Assembly (NCBI RefSeq): GCF_013410775.1
Contig: NZ_JACCFH010000001.1
Location: 3,968,001-4,032,000, forward strand
From: Sphaerotilus montanus
Lineage (GTDB): Bacteria > Pseudomonadota > Gammaproteobacteria > Burkholderiales > Burkholderiaceae_C
Length of the DNA: 64,000 nt
Reading direction: 5' to 3'
Shown: in pieces, positions 51,396-60,704 of the stretch
Position numbering within the stretch: position 1 is the stretch's first letter
Layout of the letters: each line of letters opens with the position of its first letter
Position numbers and translations under genes: made by a program
The notes under the pieces: model-generated
What the model saw: only the letters and a program-made list of their open reading frames with translations
Databases searched by the model: none
Told to the model about the DNA's origin: nothing

Positions 51396-53492
51396 TCAGC
51401 GCTGTCGGGCCCGGGCCAGGGCGTGCAGCACCTGCCGTTTCAGGAGTCGCCAGGTGCGCGCGACCGGCGAGCCCGCGGGGGTGCCCAGCCGCTGCCATTC
51501 GCGCAGCTCCACCAGCGCCTGCTCGGGCGTGGTGTAGGCGCCGGAGTGGCGGCTGAGGTAGGTGGGGTAAAGGATCAGCGTCGCGGCCACCAGCTCGTCC
51601 AGCTGCAGCGCGCGCTTGCGGCGCTGGCGGGCGGGGTGGTCGGCCGGTGCGCGGTCCTCGGTCAGCCCCCAGCCGGCGTAGAAGGGCACGCCCCAGGTGG
51701 TGACCGGGCAGCCGCGCAGCAGCGCCTCGAAGCCGGTCAGCGAGGTCAGCGTGTGCACGGCGTCCACGCTGGCCAGCAAGCTGTGCATGGGCACGTCGGT
51801 GACGATCTCGTCGCAGTACGGACGCAGGCGCTCGCACTCGGCCTGCCAGGAGCGGCCGGTCTGGCGCAGGCCGGCGACGACGTCTGGATGAGGCTTGTAG
51901 ACCAGCCAGGCATCGGGCTCCGCGGCCCGGACGGCGCGCAGCAGCTCGGCGTTCGTGCGGATGTCGGCCGCGCCCCACTGGATCGAGGCGTCGCTCTCGA
52001 CCTGGCCCGGCACCAGCACGACGTGCAGCGCCGAGGCCGGGCGTTGCCACGCGCCGCCGCCGACGTTGTACTTGGTCAGGCCGGCGTTGACGATGGCCGT
52101 GCGCAGCGCGCGGGCCCGCTCGCGCAGGGCGTCGTCGAAGTCGTGCTGGCGCAGCAGGTGTTCGAGGCGGCTCGGGCGGGTGGCGTCGAAGTAGATGCCC
52201 AGGTCGTCGACGACCCAGGACACCGGGCGTGTCAGGTCGGCGCCCAGCCCGACCGAACGCAGGAAGCCGTCCTCGATGCGCAGCACCGGTCCGGTGGCCA
52301 GCGGCGGCGCCGGTCGGCGGCCCCACACCGCGACCGCGGTACCCGGATCGACCTGCCGCTCGCGGCGCAGGAAGGCGATGTCGGCGCTGCCTTGCAGGAA
52401 GGCGCGTGCGATCGGGCGTTTCCAGCGCGAGAAACCCAGTACCTGCACCGGCGACGGGCAGGTGGCGCGTTGCCGGCGCTGCAGGGCCAGATGGGCGAGC
52501 AGCCGTTCGGGCTCGCACAGGCGCCCCGTTTCGGGATCAAGGCAGCGCGGATACGCGATCAGGGCCGCGTGGGTGAGCGCGGCGATGCCCGGACTCGCGG
52601 CGCGGCGCCGGACGGGGGCGCTCAGGTGGTCGGCGGTGAGCCCCCAGCCGGCATAGAAGGGCAGGCCGAAGCAGCGCACCGAGCGGCCGTGCAGCAGCGC
52701 CTCGAAGCCCATCTGCGAGCTGACCACGTAGACCGCCCGGCACACGTCGAACAGCGCGGGCGGGTGGATGGCGTCGGCGATCAGCGTGACGCGTGCGGCT
52801 TCACCGGGCGTGAGGTGGGCGAAGTGGCCCTGCTTGCGGCCGGCGATGACGTCGGGGTGCACCTTGAGCCAGATCGGCGCGTCCGGGTGCTCGTCGAGCG
52901 CGGCCTGCAGCATCCACTGGAAGTGGGTGGCGCTGGCGCCGGCACCGGTGATGGAGGCATCGCCGGCGGTCTGGTCGACCACGAGCACTGGCGGGTCGGT
53001 GGCCGCCTGGCGCAGCAGCGCGTCGGGCAGACCGTCGTGGGCGTGGTTGTACTTGGAGACCCGCGCCTGGACCCAGGCCTCGCGCAGGCGGGCGCCGCGG
53101 TCGAGTGGTGCCGCGCCGAGCGGGGCGGCGATCAGGCTTTCCAGCCGCGAGGGCTGTGCCGCTTCGTAGTAGATGCCCTGGTCGTCGAGCACGATCGAGA
53201 GCGGCGGGCAGCGGTGGCCGAGGTCGGTGGAGCGCAGGAAGCCGTCTTCGGCGCGGAGCAGGGGCAGGCCGTGGCGCTGGGCGAACTGCTCGGCGATGCG
53301 GGCGCTGGGTTTGTGGCCCCAGGCGAGGACGGCGGATGCTGCCCGAGTCTGCTGTCCGTTTCCGATCGCCCACTCGGGCAGCAGGGCGGGCAGGGTGCTG
53401 ATCTGCCGCAGACCGTGGGTCAGGACTGCCAGGTGAGGGCGGGTGTCGTCATCGGCGACGCGGGTGGTGGGGGTTAGCCATTCGAGCAGCAT
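51396..53492 (-). CDS. kpsC: KpsC-like dual-module capsule Kdo transferase
   Basis: The 698-residue protein is two homologous glycosyltransferase modules in tandem (about 1-340 and 345-690), as in KpsC. Each carries the same markers: AEDGFLRSTDLG and IEDGFLRSVGLG, ESDASI/GDASI-type segments, VHPDV and KPHPDV, and GFEALL followed by GLPFYAGWGLT or GVPFYAGWGLT. KpsC alternately adds beta-2,4 and beta-2,7 Kdo residues to the primer started by KpsS. The ATG at 53492 is used; a TTG at 53507 is also in frame. Two tandem insertion sequences lie upstream (53618-56179) and separate kpsCS from the rest of the capsule genes, so these genes may now depend on a local or IS-borne promoter. Confidence 0.94.
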   Translation of the reverse strand: MLLEWLTPTTRVADDDTRPHLAVLTHGLRQISTLPALLPEWAIGNGQQTRAASAVLAWGHKPSARIAEQFAQRHGLPLLRAEDGFLRSTDLGHRCPPLSIVLDDQGIYYEAAQPSRLESLIAAPLGAAPLDRGARLREAWVQARVSKYNHAHDGLPDALLRQAATDPPVLVVDQTAGDASITGAGASATHFQWMLQAALDEHPDAPIWLKVHPDVIAGRKQGHFAHLTPGEAARVTLIADAIHPPALFDVCRAVYVVSSQMGFEALLHGRSVRCFGLPFYAGWGLTADHLSAPVRRRAASPGIAALTHAALIAYPRCLDPETGRLCEPERLLAHLALQRRQRATCPSPVQVLGFSRWKRPIARAFLQGSADIAFLRRERQVDPGTAVAVWGRRPAPPLATGPVLRIEDGFLRSVGLGADLTRPVSWVVDDLGIYFDATRPSRLEHLLRQHDFDDALRERARALRTAIVNAGLTKYNVGGGAWQRPASALHVVLVPGQVESDASIQWGAADIRTNAELLRAVRAAEPDAWLVYKPHPDVVAGLRQTGRSWQAECERLRPYCDEIVTDVPMHSLLASVDAVHTLTSLTGFEALLRGCPVTTWGVPFYAGWGLTEDRAPADHPARQRRKRALQLDELVAATLILYPTYLSRHSGAYTTPEQALVELREWQRLGTPAGSPVARTWRLLKRQVLHALARARQR

Positions 53493-53617
53493 GAGGCGAT
53501 TGTTCAACCTCTACTCGTTTGGCAACCCGTAGATTAGCGGCATAGATCAGCCCGATCAGAGCTGTTCGACACGAGGGAAGACTTCTCTGACCAGTGCGTT
53601 CCGATGTCGATGCCAAG

Positions 53618-54896
53618 GGGCACTTCTAGAAACCGGCCCGGCAGCCCTGAACCTGGTCTGAGCCTGCACAGATCCAGCTCAAACGAGCAGTGGATGACGG
53701 CGGCGAGCCGCTGTCCCCACCGTCGCGGTACGCCGCGACGGGGTTTTTCCCCTCACGCGGGCTGTGCGGACGCACCTGCGCTCTTGACCAGCCACACCAG
53801 CCTGCGTGCGTTGTAGGCCGCGCACTGCAGCGTGATCGCCAGCGCATTGCGCGCCAGCGTCATCGCCCGCACGCACTTGCCACCCTGCTGGCTCAGCGCC
53901 GCAAAGACGTGCTCGACCCGTGCCCGCGTGCGGTTGATCGTCTTGTTGCGCTGCTTGAGCCGAACCTTGGCCGTCTGCCCTGGCTTGGCGCGACGTGCGA
54001 TGCCGTCGGCCAGTCCGTGCTGCTGCAGCGTCTGACGGTTGGCCGCGCTGTCGTAGCCCCGGTCGGCCAGCAGCCGCTTGCGCGTGTTCGCCACCTGCAG
54101 CACGTCGGGCAGTTGCTGTCCGTCGTCCGCGTTGGCCGCCGTGATCTTCATCTGGCGGATCAGCTTGTAGCGTGCGTCCACGTTGCCGTGCAGCTTGTAG
54201 CCGTAGTACGCCTTGCCGTGCTTTTGCGTCCAGCGCGCGTCCCGGTCGGTGTGCGCCAGGCGCTTCTTGCTCCAGCCCTCGGGCGCCTCCCCCTTGTTCA
54301 GCGCCTCGCGCTCCCGGGCGTTGGCCTGCGTGATCGGCGCCTGCACGATGCTGGCGTCCACGATCTGCCCGCCCCTCGGGATGAAGCCGTGCCGCTGCAA
54401 CTGCTGGCTCAACGCCTCGAAAATCGCCCGGCCTCCCGGCCCGCCTTCGGCCAGCCGCTGCCGGAAGTTCCACAGCGTGCGCGCGTCCGGAATGTTCAGC
54501 GCGCCGTCCAGCCGGCAGAACCGCTGGAAGCTCAGCCTGTCGAGCACCTGGTGCTCGCACTGCTCGTCCGACAGGTTGTACAGCCCCTGCAGGAACACCA
54601 TGCGCACCAGCGCCTCGGTCGGGTACGGCGGGCGACCGCCCTTGCTGCGGTCAGCACGAGGGCAAGCCTTGTCCACCGCTGCGGCCATCGCCGCGAAGTC
54701 GATCAACTCGTCCATCGCCGCCAGCGTCTGCACGTAGCCCTCCAGCTTGGCCTTGCGCTGCTGCACCACGAACAGGTCGTCCGCGGCCTCCTCAGGAAAG
54801 AAGCTCGATGGCTTGGTGCGGGGTGTGATCATGGGGCGGCATCTTGCCGCAGCGCGCGGCTCAGGTGGAGGTCAGGGTCGGTTTCTAGAAGTGCCC
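53618..54896 (-). mobile_element. IS5-family insertion sequence, copy 2 (1279 bp)
   Basis: Same inverted repeats (GGGCACTTCTAGAAACCG...) and exact length as copy 1, in opposite orientation. CAAG flanks it on both sides (53614-53617 and 54897-54900). The right-hand CAAG is also the left flank of copy 3, so the two elements lie head to tail with a single shared 4-bp spacer. Confidence 0.96.
53753..54832 (-). CDS. IS5-family DDE transposase (IS copy 2)
   Basis: Intact 359-residue transposase with Asp159, Asp257 and Glu307 all present. It differs from the other copies by Pro132 (EGGPGG instead of EGGLGG) and Ala208 (KHGKAYYGY instead of KHGKSYYGY); like copy 3 it has Ala51. The changes are conservative enough that activity may persist, though Pro132 within a helix-rich segment could weaken it. 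Confidence 0.96.
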   Translation of the reverse strand: MITPRTKPSSFFPEEAADDLFVVQQRKAKLEGYVQTLAAMDELIDFAAMAAAVDKACPRADRSKGGRPPYPTEALVRMVFLQGLYNLSDEQCEHQVLDRLSFQRFCRLDGALNIPDARTLWNFRQRLAEGGPGGRAIFEALSQQLQRHGFIPRGGQIVDASIVQAPITQANAREREALNKGEAPEGWSKKRLAHTDRDARWTQKHGKAYYGYKLHGNVDARYKLIRQMKITAANADDGQQLPDVLQVANTRKRLLADRGYDSAANRQTLQQHGLADGIARRAKPGQTAKVRLKQRNKTINRTRARVEHVFAALSQQGGKCVRAMTLARNALAITLQCAAYNARRLVWLVKSAGASAQPA

Positions 54897-54900
54897 CAAG

Positions 54901-56179
54901 GGGCACTTCTAGAAACCGGCCCTGCAGCCCTGAACCTGGTCTGAGCCTGCACAAATCCAGCTCAGACGAGCAGTGGATGACGGCTGCCAGCCGCTGTCCC
55001 CGCCGTCGCGGTACCCCGCGACGGGGTTTTTCCCCTCACGCGGGCTGTGCGGACGCACCTGCGCTCTTGACCAGCCACACCAGCCTGCGCGCGTTGTAGG
55101 CCGCGCACTGCAGCGTGATCGCCAGCGCATTGCGCGCCAGCGTCATCGCCCGCACGCACTTGCCGCCCTGCTGGCTCAGCGCCGCAAAGACGTGCTCGAC
55201 CCGTGCCCGCGTGCGGTTGATCGTCTTGTTGCGCTGCTTGAGCCGAACCTTGGCCGTCTGCCCTGGCTTGGCGCGACGTGCGATGCCGTCGGCCAGTCCG
55301 TGCTGCTGCAGCGTCTGACGGTTGGCCGCGCTGTCGTAGCCCCGGTCGGCCAGCAGCCGCTTGCGCGTGTTCGCCACCTGCAGCACGTCGGGCAGTTGCT
55401 GTCCGTCGTCCGCGTTGGCCGCCGTGATCTTCATCTGGCGGATCAGCTTGTAGCGTGCGTCCACGTTGCCGTGCAGCTTGTAGCCGTAGTACGACTTGCC
55501 GTGCTTTTGCGTCCAGCGCGCGTCCCGGTCGGTGTGCGCCAGGCGCTTCTTGCTCCAGCCCTCGGGCGCCTCCCCCTTGTTCAGCGCCTCGCGCTCCCGG
55601 GCGTTGGCCTGCGTGATCGGCGCCTGCACGATGCTGGCGTCCACGATCTGCCCGCCCCTCGGGATGAAGCCGTGCCGCTGCAACTGCTGGCTCAACGCCT
55701 CGAAAATCGCCCGGCCTCCCAGCCCGCCTTCGGCCAGCCGCTGCCGGAAGTTCCACAGCGTGCGTGCGTCCGGAATGTTCAGCGCGCCGTCCAGCCGGCA
55801 GAACCGCTGGAAGCTCATCCTGTCGAGCACCTGGTGCTCGCACTGCTCGTCCGACAGGTTGTACAGCCCTTGCAGGAACACCATGCGCACCAGCGCCTCG
55901 GTCGGGTACGGCGGGCGTCCGCCCTTGCTGCGGTCTGCACGCGGGCAAGCCTTGTCCACCGCCGCGGCCATCGCTGCGAAGTCGATCAGTTCGTCCATCG
56001 CCGCCAGCGTCTGTACGTAGCCCTCCAGCTTGGCCTTGCGCTGCTGCACCACGAACAGGTCGTCCGCGGCCTCCTCAGGAAAGAAGCTCGATGGCTTGGT
56101 GCGGGGTGTGATCATGGGGCGGCATCTTGCCGCAGCGCGCGGCTCAGGTGGCGGTCAGGGTCGGTTTCTAGAAGTGCCC
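54901..56179 (-). mobile_element. IS5-family insertion sequence, copy 3 (1279 bp)
   Basis: Starts immediately after the CAAG at 54897-54900 and ends before a third CAAG at 56180-56183. Same length, orientation and ends as copy 2. The array CAAG-IS-CAAG-IS-CAAG indicates either two insertions into the same target or a tandem duplication of one insertion. Confidence 0.96.
55036..56115 (-). CDS. IS5-family DDE transposase (IS copy 3)
   Basis: Intact 359-residue transposase with the full DDE triad. It differs from copies 1 and 2 by Met100 (VLDRMSFQRF instead of VLDRLSFQRF), and shares Leu132 and Ser208 with copy 1 and Ala51 with copy 2. The mixture of shared sites means copies 2 and 3 are not simply identical duplicates of each other. 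Confidence 0.96.
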   Translation of the reverse strand: MITPRTKPSSFFPEEAADDLFVVQQRKAKLEGYVQTLAAMDELIDFAAMAAAVDKACPRADRSKGGRPPYPTEALVRMVFLQGLYNLSDEQCEHQVLDRMSFQRFCRLDGALNIPDARTLWNFRQRLAEGGLGGRAIFEALSQQLQRHGFIPRGGQIVDASIVQAPITQANAREREALNKGEAPEGWSKKRLAHTDRDARWTQKHGKSYYGYKLHGNVDARYKLIRQMKITAANADDGQQLPDVLQVANTRKRLLADRGYDSAANRQTLQQHGLADGIARRAKPGQTAKVRLKQRNKTINRTRARVEHVFAALSQQGGKCVRAMTLARNALAITLQCAAYNARRLVWLVKSAGASAQPA

Positions 56180-56183
56180 CAAG

Positions 56184-56258
56184 GGGATGTATATCGGCGA
56201 GCAGTGGGTGCAGTTAGGCCTGGATTCCGACTTCAGGCCTTGGGCGCGCTGGCTGTAG
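56184..56258 (+). pseudogene. Possible 3' fragment of an ORF cut by the tandem IS pair
   Basis: From the right flank of the IS array a frame reads GMYIGEQWVQLGLDSDFRPWARWL and stops at TAG (56256-56258). Joined across the array to the left flank it continues as VRSDVDAKG upstream (from 53594), until a TGA at 53588. The ending is protein-like, but the joined frame is only about 33 codons, so it is either the tail of a degraded gene or chance. No family is recognised. Confidence 0.25.
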
Positions 56259-56272
56259 GTCAATAACACGCT

Positions 56273-57016
56273 CTAGAACGTGCCGATTGCCTGCGATGTC
56301 GCTGCTTGATCCTGGGGGGTGTCCTGGATTTCAGCCGGAATGTCCTCTTCAGTGAGATTCCAGTAGTTTCCGGTTTTTATCGAGTCGGCATCAGGTTTAA
56401 AATATGGCTTCGCCAAGGTCAAATGTGGCCGTTCCCAGGCAATATTCTTCCGTGTGACTTTCGCTGGAACTCCGGTAGCGATGCAGTTGTTCGGAATTTT
56501 CCGTTTGACAATACTTCCGAGGCCGATCACGCTACCATTTCCAATCGTTGTTCCACCTAATACCTTTGCGAAGGCGCCAATCCATACGTGATTCCCGATA
56601 GAAATTGGGCGAGGCAAATTTATGCGCTTTTTTGTGGTGACATCAAAAATGGGGTGTGCATCATCTGCTCTGATTTCAACCTGGGATGCAATCATGACGT
56701 CAGATCCGATTTTCACCTCAGTAAATTCTGCTGATGAAATATAGCACTCGCTAGTGCATGTCACCCCATCGCCTATAATCACCTTGCATGATTGACCAAT
56801 CCGTATGGTTCCCTTGAAATGGCCTTTTCCTATCTCGCAGTAACCATCGTCGCAGTCAAATGAAATAACAAGTTTCGATATTTCTGCGTCGCCATGAATT
56901 ATAAGTCTGTTGTTCTTCCCTTTGAAATTTATATTCACCGGGGGGGTTGAAGTTGCGTTGTATTGGATGGTGTTGTTATCTTCGTCTGAATACGGTGCTA
57001 GTTTGGTTATTTGCAT
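56273..57016 (-). CDS. Left-handed beta-helix acyltransferase (capsule modification)
   Basis: The 247-residue protein has hexapeptide repeats from about residue 65 (IGKGHFKGTIRIGQSCKVIIGDGV...) and the terminal xenobiotic/CatB-like acetyltransferase signature ISIGNHVWIGAFAKVLGGTTIGNGSVIGLGSIVKRKIP, NNCIATGVPAKV. DDAHPIFD supplies the likely catalytic His. It should O- or N-acetylate a sugar of the capsule in the cytoplasm. GC is about 45-48%, far below its neighbours, so it was probably acquired by transfer, as is common in capsule loci. ATG at 57016. The IS pair begins 93 bp downstream of its stop. Confidence 0.88.
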   Translation of the reverse strand: MQITKLAPYSDEDNNTIQYNATSTPPVNINFKGKNNRLIIHGDAEISKLVISFDCDDGYCEIGKGHFKGTIRIGQSCKVIIGDGVTCTSECYISSAEFTEVKIGSDVMIASQVEIRADDAHPIFDVTTKKRINLPRPISIGNHVWIGAFAKVLGGTTIGNGSVIGLGSIVKRKIPNNCIATGVPAKVTRKNIAWERPHLTLAKPYFKPDADSIKTGNYWNLTEEDIPAEIQDTPQDQAATSQAIGTF

Positions 57017-57143
57017 CAAAATTAATCTCCCTGCTTGTTGTTGGATTTGAGGGTGGATAGGTCGGCCGAATCGATCGTCATTAGTGACAATTCAATGAGC
57101 GGCCACAACATGGTCTGGTGATAGGTGGTCAATATAAATATTT

Positions 57144-60100
57144 TCAAGAAGTTTCTTCCTGATAATGGACTGTCGAATCAGAGTCGGCCCGCTCCTTGCA
57201 TTTCTGATATAGGTCAAGTGCCTTGTCCAGGGTATCTACCGGACACGAACTGCTGTATCTAACGGCTATCAGACGAAGGGCATCCGCCGCAGCGCCCCAA
57301 TCGCTGGATGCGATCGCGAGGTCCGCGAGCAATTGCCACTCAGCCTGAGACACAGGTGCTCTCATCAAGCGAGACCCTAGTGTGGTATAGCCCAGAGCGT
57401 GTTTTTCTTGCCGATAGAGTGCGCCTGCTATTGCGTACAGCATTGAGCTGTCGCGACTGGCGTGCGTAGTCCAGAGTTCCACGGTCTCGCCCAAGTTCAG
57501 GTGGTTTTGGGCTGCGTGGGTCTCGTAAAGTTTCAAGGCCCGTTCTATGACGGCCACGGACTTGTTGTCCTTGTAGTCGAAGACCATGTCGAGCAGCAGA
57601 TCAGCAGCACGCTTCCAGTCGCCGGTACCGACTGCAAGGTCGGCTGCCAATTGATACTCGTTCCTGGAGCTAGGCAGTCGGACACCCGCGCGCGTGAGCA
57701 GCACTGACGCTTCGTGCAGCCATCCCTGGTGCTTGAGCGCCTCTGCCGCCGCGAACGGTGCATCGGGATCATTCGTCAGCCGTGCGGTCCACAACTCGGC
57801 CGCTAACCCCCACTGCTTCTGAGCGGATGCGGATGCGGCTTGTATGGCCAGAATCATGTCTGGTGTTTGGAGGTGATGTTCTTCCGCTTTCCGTACTGCA
57901 ATCTTGGCGCTCTTCATGCAGCGTTCATAGTCCTTTTTACCGAACCAGACAGGCGCCTGAGACTCGACAATTTCAAGGTATCTGGAAACCTCTTCCATTG
58001 TCAGCAAAATCTCCATTTCCATGAGTCGACGGTATCTGCGGGCCGCGAGGTCAAGGTCTCCAAGTTGGTAAGCCGTGGCTGCGAGAGAACGTAGCATCCG
58101 GGCGCTTGCATTTTCCTCCGCTTCGCCCCTTGGCTCATCCAGTGCTTCGATGGCGGCAACGACTCGTGCACAGTTATCGTTATCCTGAAACGTGAAGAAG
58201 TTCTGGATGCGTGGGCCGTAGGCTTCGTGCCATGAACCATTGTTCTCCAGTATTTCGTCTACTGCCGCAATGACTTCAGTGTGCGCAGTAACGACGGGCC
58301 CAAAACCGTCCTGACGATAGTCGAAATAGCCCCGTGTATAGCTGCTCTGCTGATCAAAAAATTCCTTCTCGTCGAACTGGTAGTAGACGACCGGTCGATT
58401 AATCATCGCCACTTCGAATGCGACAGAGGAATAATCGGTGATCAGCATGGTGGCTGAAGCAAAAAGCTCTTGGATGGAAGTGCCAGCGTGTGAGCAGACG
58501 TGAATGTGCTCCGGGATCTGCAGTTGCTCTAGGATTGCCTGCATGTTTGCATGTGGGAAGAAGACGATCCGTTTCCCCGCTTGCTCGGCCATGCGCTTGA
58601 GATCCGGGTCATTCAGCAGGCCAACCCATGCTGTCGCATAGGTTGACTCGGCGGCATTGTCGACCAAGACTCTTTTCGCGCTGGTGCCGGTAGGTGCAGC
58701 CATCAGTGCACTGCGCCACGTCGGCATTATCAGAATATCGTTTGGTTCACACGCATCGGCGAGAGATTTCAGGCGATCATGCCTGGGCATTCCTGTCAGC
58801 ACTGTTTCCTTTGAGCCGACGTTGTAGGCTCCTGCATTTCCTCCGATCGATTGATGCTCTCGCCCGGCGGATGTCACGAAACAATGGATTTTCTTCTTGT
58901 TTAGCCACCCAGAAAGGTCATCTTTAATTACTCCGTGCTGGAGGAAGACAAAGTGCTGATTGACAGGCGTCGATTTGCCTAGCAGGTCCACGACGTAAGC
59001 GTCTGCGTGCGAGCTGATGATCTTGCTGGCACATGTTGCAGCGGACCGGTGCTCGACTGAGCCATAGGCCAGTAGCTTGAAACCGTCTCGGGAGAGGCGA
59101 TCCCAGTCGAACGAGTTTTCGTCCAGAACGAAGAATATGTTCTTCGACGGATCGGTTCGAGCGATATGCCGATAGAGATGCTCCGCGTTGTCGTCTGCAT
59201 GGGTATCACGATCCATGAGCAGCCAACAGTTTTCATACCTCGGCACAGACCGCCGACGGGGTGTGCGGCTGGAGAAATGCTTGCGGATATCTCCTACTGG
59301 CAGCGTGTCTTGATGGAGTTTCCCACCAAGCGACAGTCTGGCGCTCTTGCCGTTGATCTTGACGGCAAGCTTGCCGGTTCCTCCAACCAGCGGTAACCAG
59401 CATCGCCAGCAATGCAGGAAATCTTCGTCCAACATCTTGTGTTCGACGACCTTGAGGTGGTCGGGGATGATGTCGACTCCGTCACGCTGATAGCTCAGGA
59501 TAGGCGCTTTGGTGCCTGTGTAGATGGTGATCAATACCTGCTGCTTGACTTCATCCATTTCCTCGATGTATGCGATCTGGAACGGTGGTGGAGTGCCTTT
59601 CAGTGATTCCAGTATCGCGAGCTTGTGCATGAACCAGCACCCTGCCAGTTCAAACTGCATGACCGTCTCGACGCCGATGTGGGCACAGACCTCACGCAAC
59701 AGATCCATTCCGCGAGTACGCTGCTCCTGCGTCAGGAAGGCATGTGCCTGTGGACGGTCCATGAGTTGTCTGACGATCCACACGATGTCATACAGCACCG
59801 TGCGCTGGATATGCACTGGAATCTTCTCATGGCTGTCAAAGGCGGCAAATGCACCCAGATAGCCGTGCTCCAGCACCGCGCCCAGACGTCCCGGGTGTTG
59901 CCATGACGTGTCGAGAGTCGAGGTTCCGTCTTCGCGCTTCCGGTAATAGTAAATCGCGTCCTTGACGAAGCCCACCGACCCGGACGGGCATGCTGCGAGG
60001 TACTGTGCAATGAACAGTCCGTCTTCGAAGTTGGGCTTGACTCTGGAGTCGAATGCGAGTTCGTTGTCCAGGATGGTTGATCGATGGAAAATGGCTGTAG

Positions 60101-60704
60101 CCGCTGACAACTGGATGTTGGTTCCCATGTCCGCGATGGGGAATACCTTGTTGCCATTGATGAACTTGTACCGCAGAGGATGGTCGTCCTTGAACTTGTC
60201 GGTTTTCTCCATGTAGAAGATCTGATGGCATCCGATCATCCTGAGATCTGAACTCTTGTTCTTGTCGATGAAGGTGGAGAGGCCTAGAAAATAGTCTTGA
60301 TTGACAAAGTCATCCGGATCTATGAAGGTAACCCATTTGTGCGATGCGTGTCGGATTCCGAGGTTTCTGGCGGAAGCTTGGCCGCCGTTTTCCTTGTGGA
60401 GATAGACAATATTTTCCGGGTAACGCTGCTGCCATTTTTTTATTATTTCTGCAGAGTTGTCGATCGATCCGTCGTCCACTAGAACCAGTTGCAGATGATC
60501 CTTGAAATCCAGGCGCTGGTTGATCAGACTCTCGAAGTATTTGTCAAGATATCGACCGACGTTGTAGACGGCCGATACCACGGAGAATTTGTGATTTCCA
60601 GTGATCTTGTTGACCACCGGCGCCTTTTTGGCTTGGCGCTTGATCAGCATGTCCTTGATGAAAAGGCGCGGAGACCGGATGAATTTGCGAAGCTTCTTGT
60701 TCAT
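57144..60704 (-). CDS. Three-part capsule enzyme: GT2 transferase, TagF-like glycerophosphotransferase, TPR tail
   Basis: The 1186-residue protein has a basic N-terminal motif (KLRKFIRSPRLFIKDMLIKR), a GT2 domain (about 38-280; VVSAVYNVGRYLDKYFESL, VLVDDGSIDNS at 75-85, GGQASARNLGIRHA, FIDPDDF at 127-133), a CDP-glycerol glycerophosphotransferase domain (about 490-850; FVFLQHGVIKDDLSGW near 588 with the catalytic His, TGMPRHDRL, ITDYSSVAFE near 760, then RPVVYYQFD), and TPR-like helical repeats (about 880-1175; AAEALKHQGWLHEASVLLTRAGV). Such enzymes make sugar/polyol-phosphate capsules in Gram-negative pathogens. Its ATG overlaps the upstream Stealth gene stop by 4 bp. GC is lower than the flanks. 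The exact polyol (glycerol or ribitol) is unknown. Confidence 0.9.
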   Translation of the reverse strand: MNKKLRKFIRSPRLFIKDMLIKRQAKKAPVVNKITGNHKFSVVSAVYNVGRYLDKYFESLINQRLDFKDHLQLVLVDDGSIDNSAEIIKKWQQRYPENIVYLHKENGGQASARNLGIRHASHKWVTFIDPDDFVNQDYFLGLSTFIDKNKSSDLRMIGCHQIFYMEKTDKFKDDHPLRYKFINGNKVFPIADMGTNIQLSAATAIFHRSTILDNELAFDSRVKPNFEDGLFIAQYLAACPSGSVGFVKDAIYYYRKREDGTSTLDTSWQHPGRLGAVLEHGYLGAFAAFDSHEKIPVHIQRTVLYDIVWIVRQLMDRPQAHAFLTQEQRTRGMDLLREVCAHIGVETVMQFELAGCWFMHKLAILESLKGTPPPFQIAYIEEMDEVKQQVLITIYTGTKAPILSYQRDGVDIIPDHLKVVEHKMLDEDFLHCWRCWLPLVGGTGKLAVKINGKSARLSLGGKLHQDTLPVGDIRKHFSSRTPRRRSVPRYENCWLLMDRDTHADDNAEHLYRHIARTDPSKNIFFVLDENSFDWDRLSRDGFKLLAYGSVEHRSAATCASKIISSHADAYVVDLLGKSTPVNQHFVFLQHGVIKDDLSGWLNKKKIHCFVTSAGREHQSIGGNAGAYNVGSKETVLTGMPRHDRLKSLADACEPNDILIMPTWRSALMAAPTGTSAKRVLVDNAAESTYATAWVGLLNDPDLKRMAEQAGKRIVFFPHANMQAILEQLQIPEHIHVCSHAGTSIQELFASATMLITDYSSVAFEVAMINRPVVYYQFDEKEFFDQQSSYTRGYFDYRQDGFGPVVTAHTEVIAAVDEILENNGSWHEAYGPRIQNFFTFQDNDNCARVVAAIEALDEPRGEAEENASARMLRSLAATAYQLGDLDLAARRYRRLMEMEILLTMEEVSRYLEIVESQAPVWFGKKDYERCMKSAKIAVRKAEEHHLQTPDMILAIQAASASAQKQWGLAAELWTARLTNDPDAPFAAAEALKHQGWLHEASVLLTRAGVRLPSSRNEYQLAADLAVGTGDWKRAADLLLDMVFDYKDNKSVAVIERALKLYETHAAQNHLNLGETVELWTTHASRDSSMLYAIAGALYRQEKHALGYTTLGSRLMRAPVSQAEWQLLADLAIASSDWGAAADALRLIAVRYSSSCPVDTLDKALDLYQKCKERADSDSTVHYQEETS

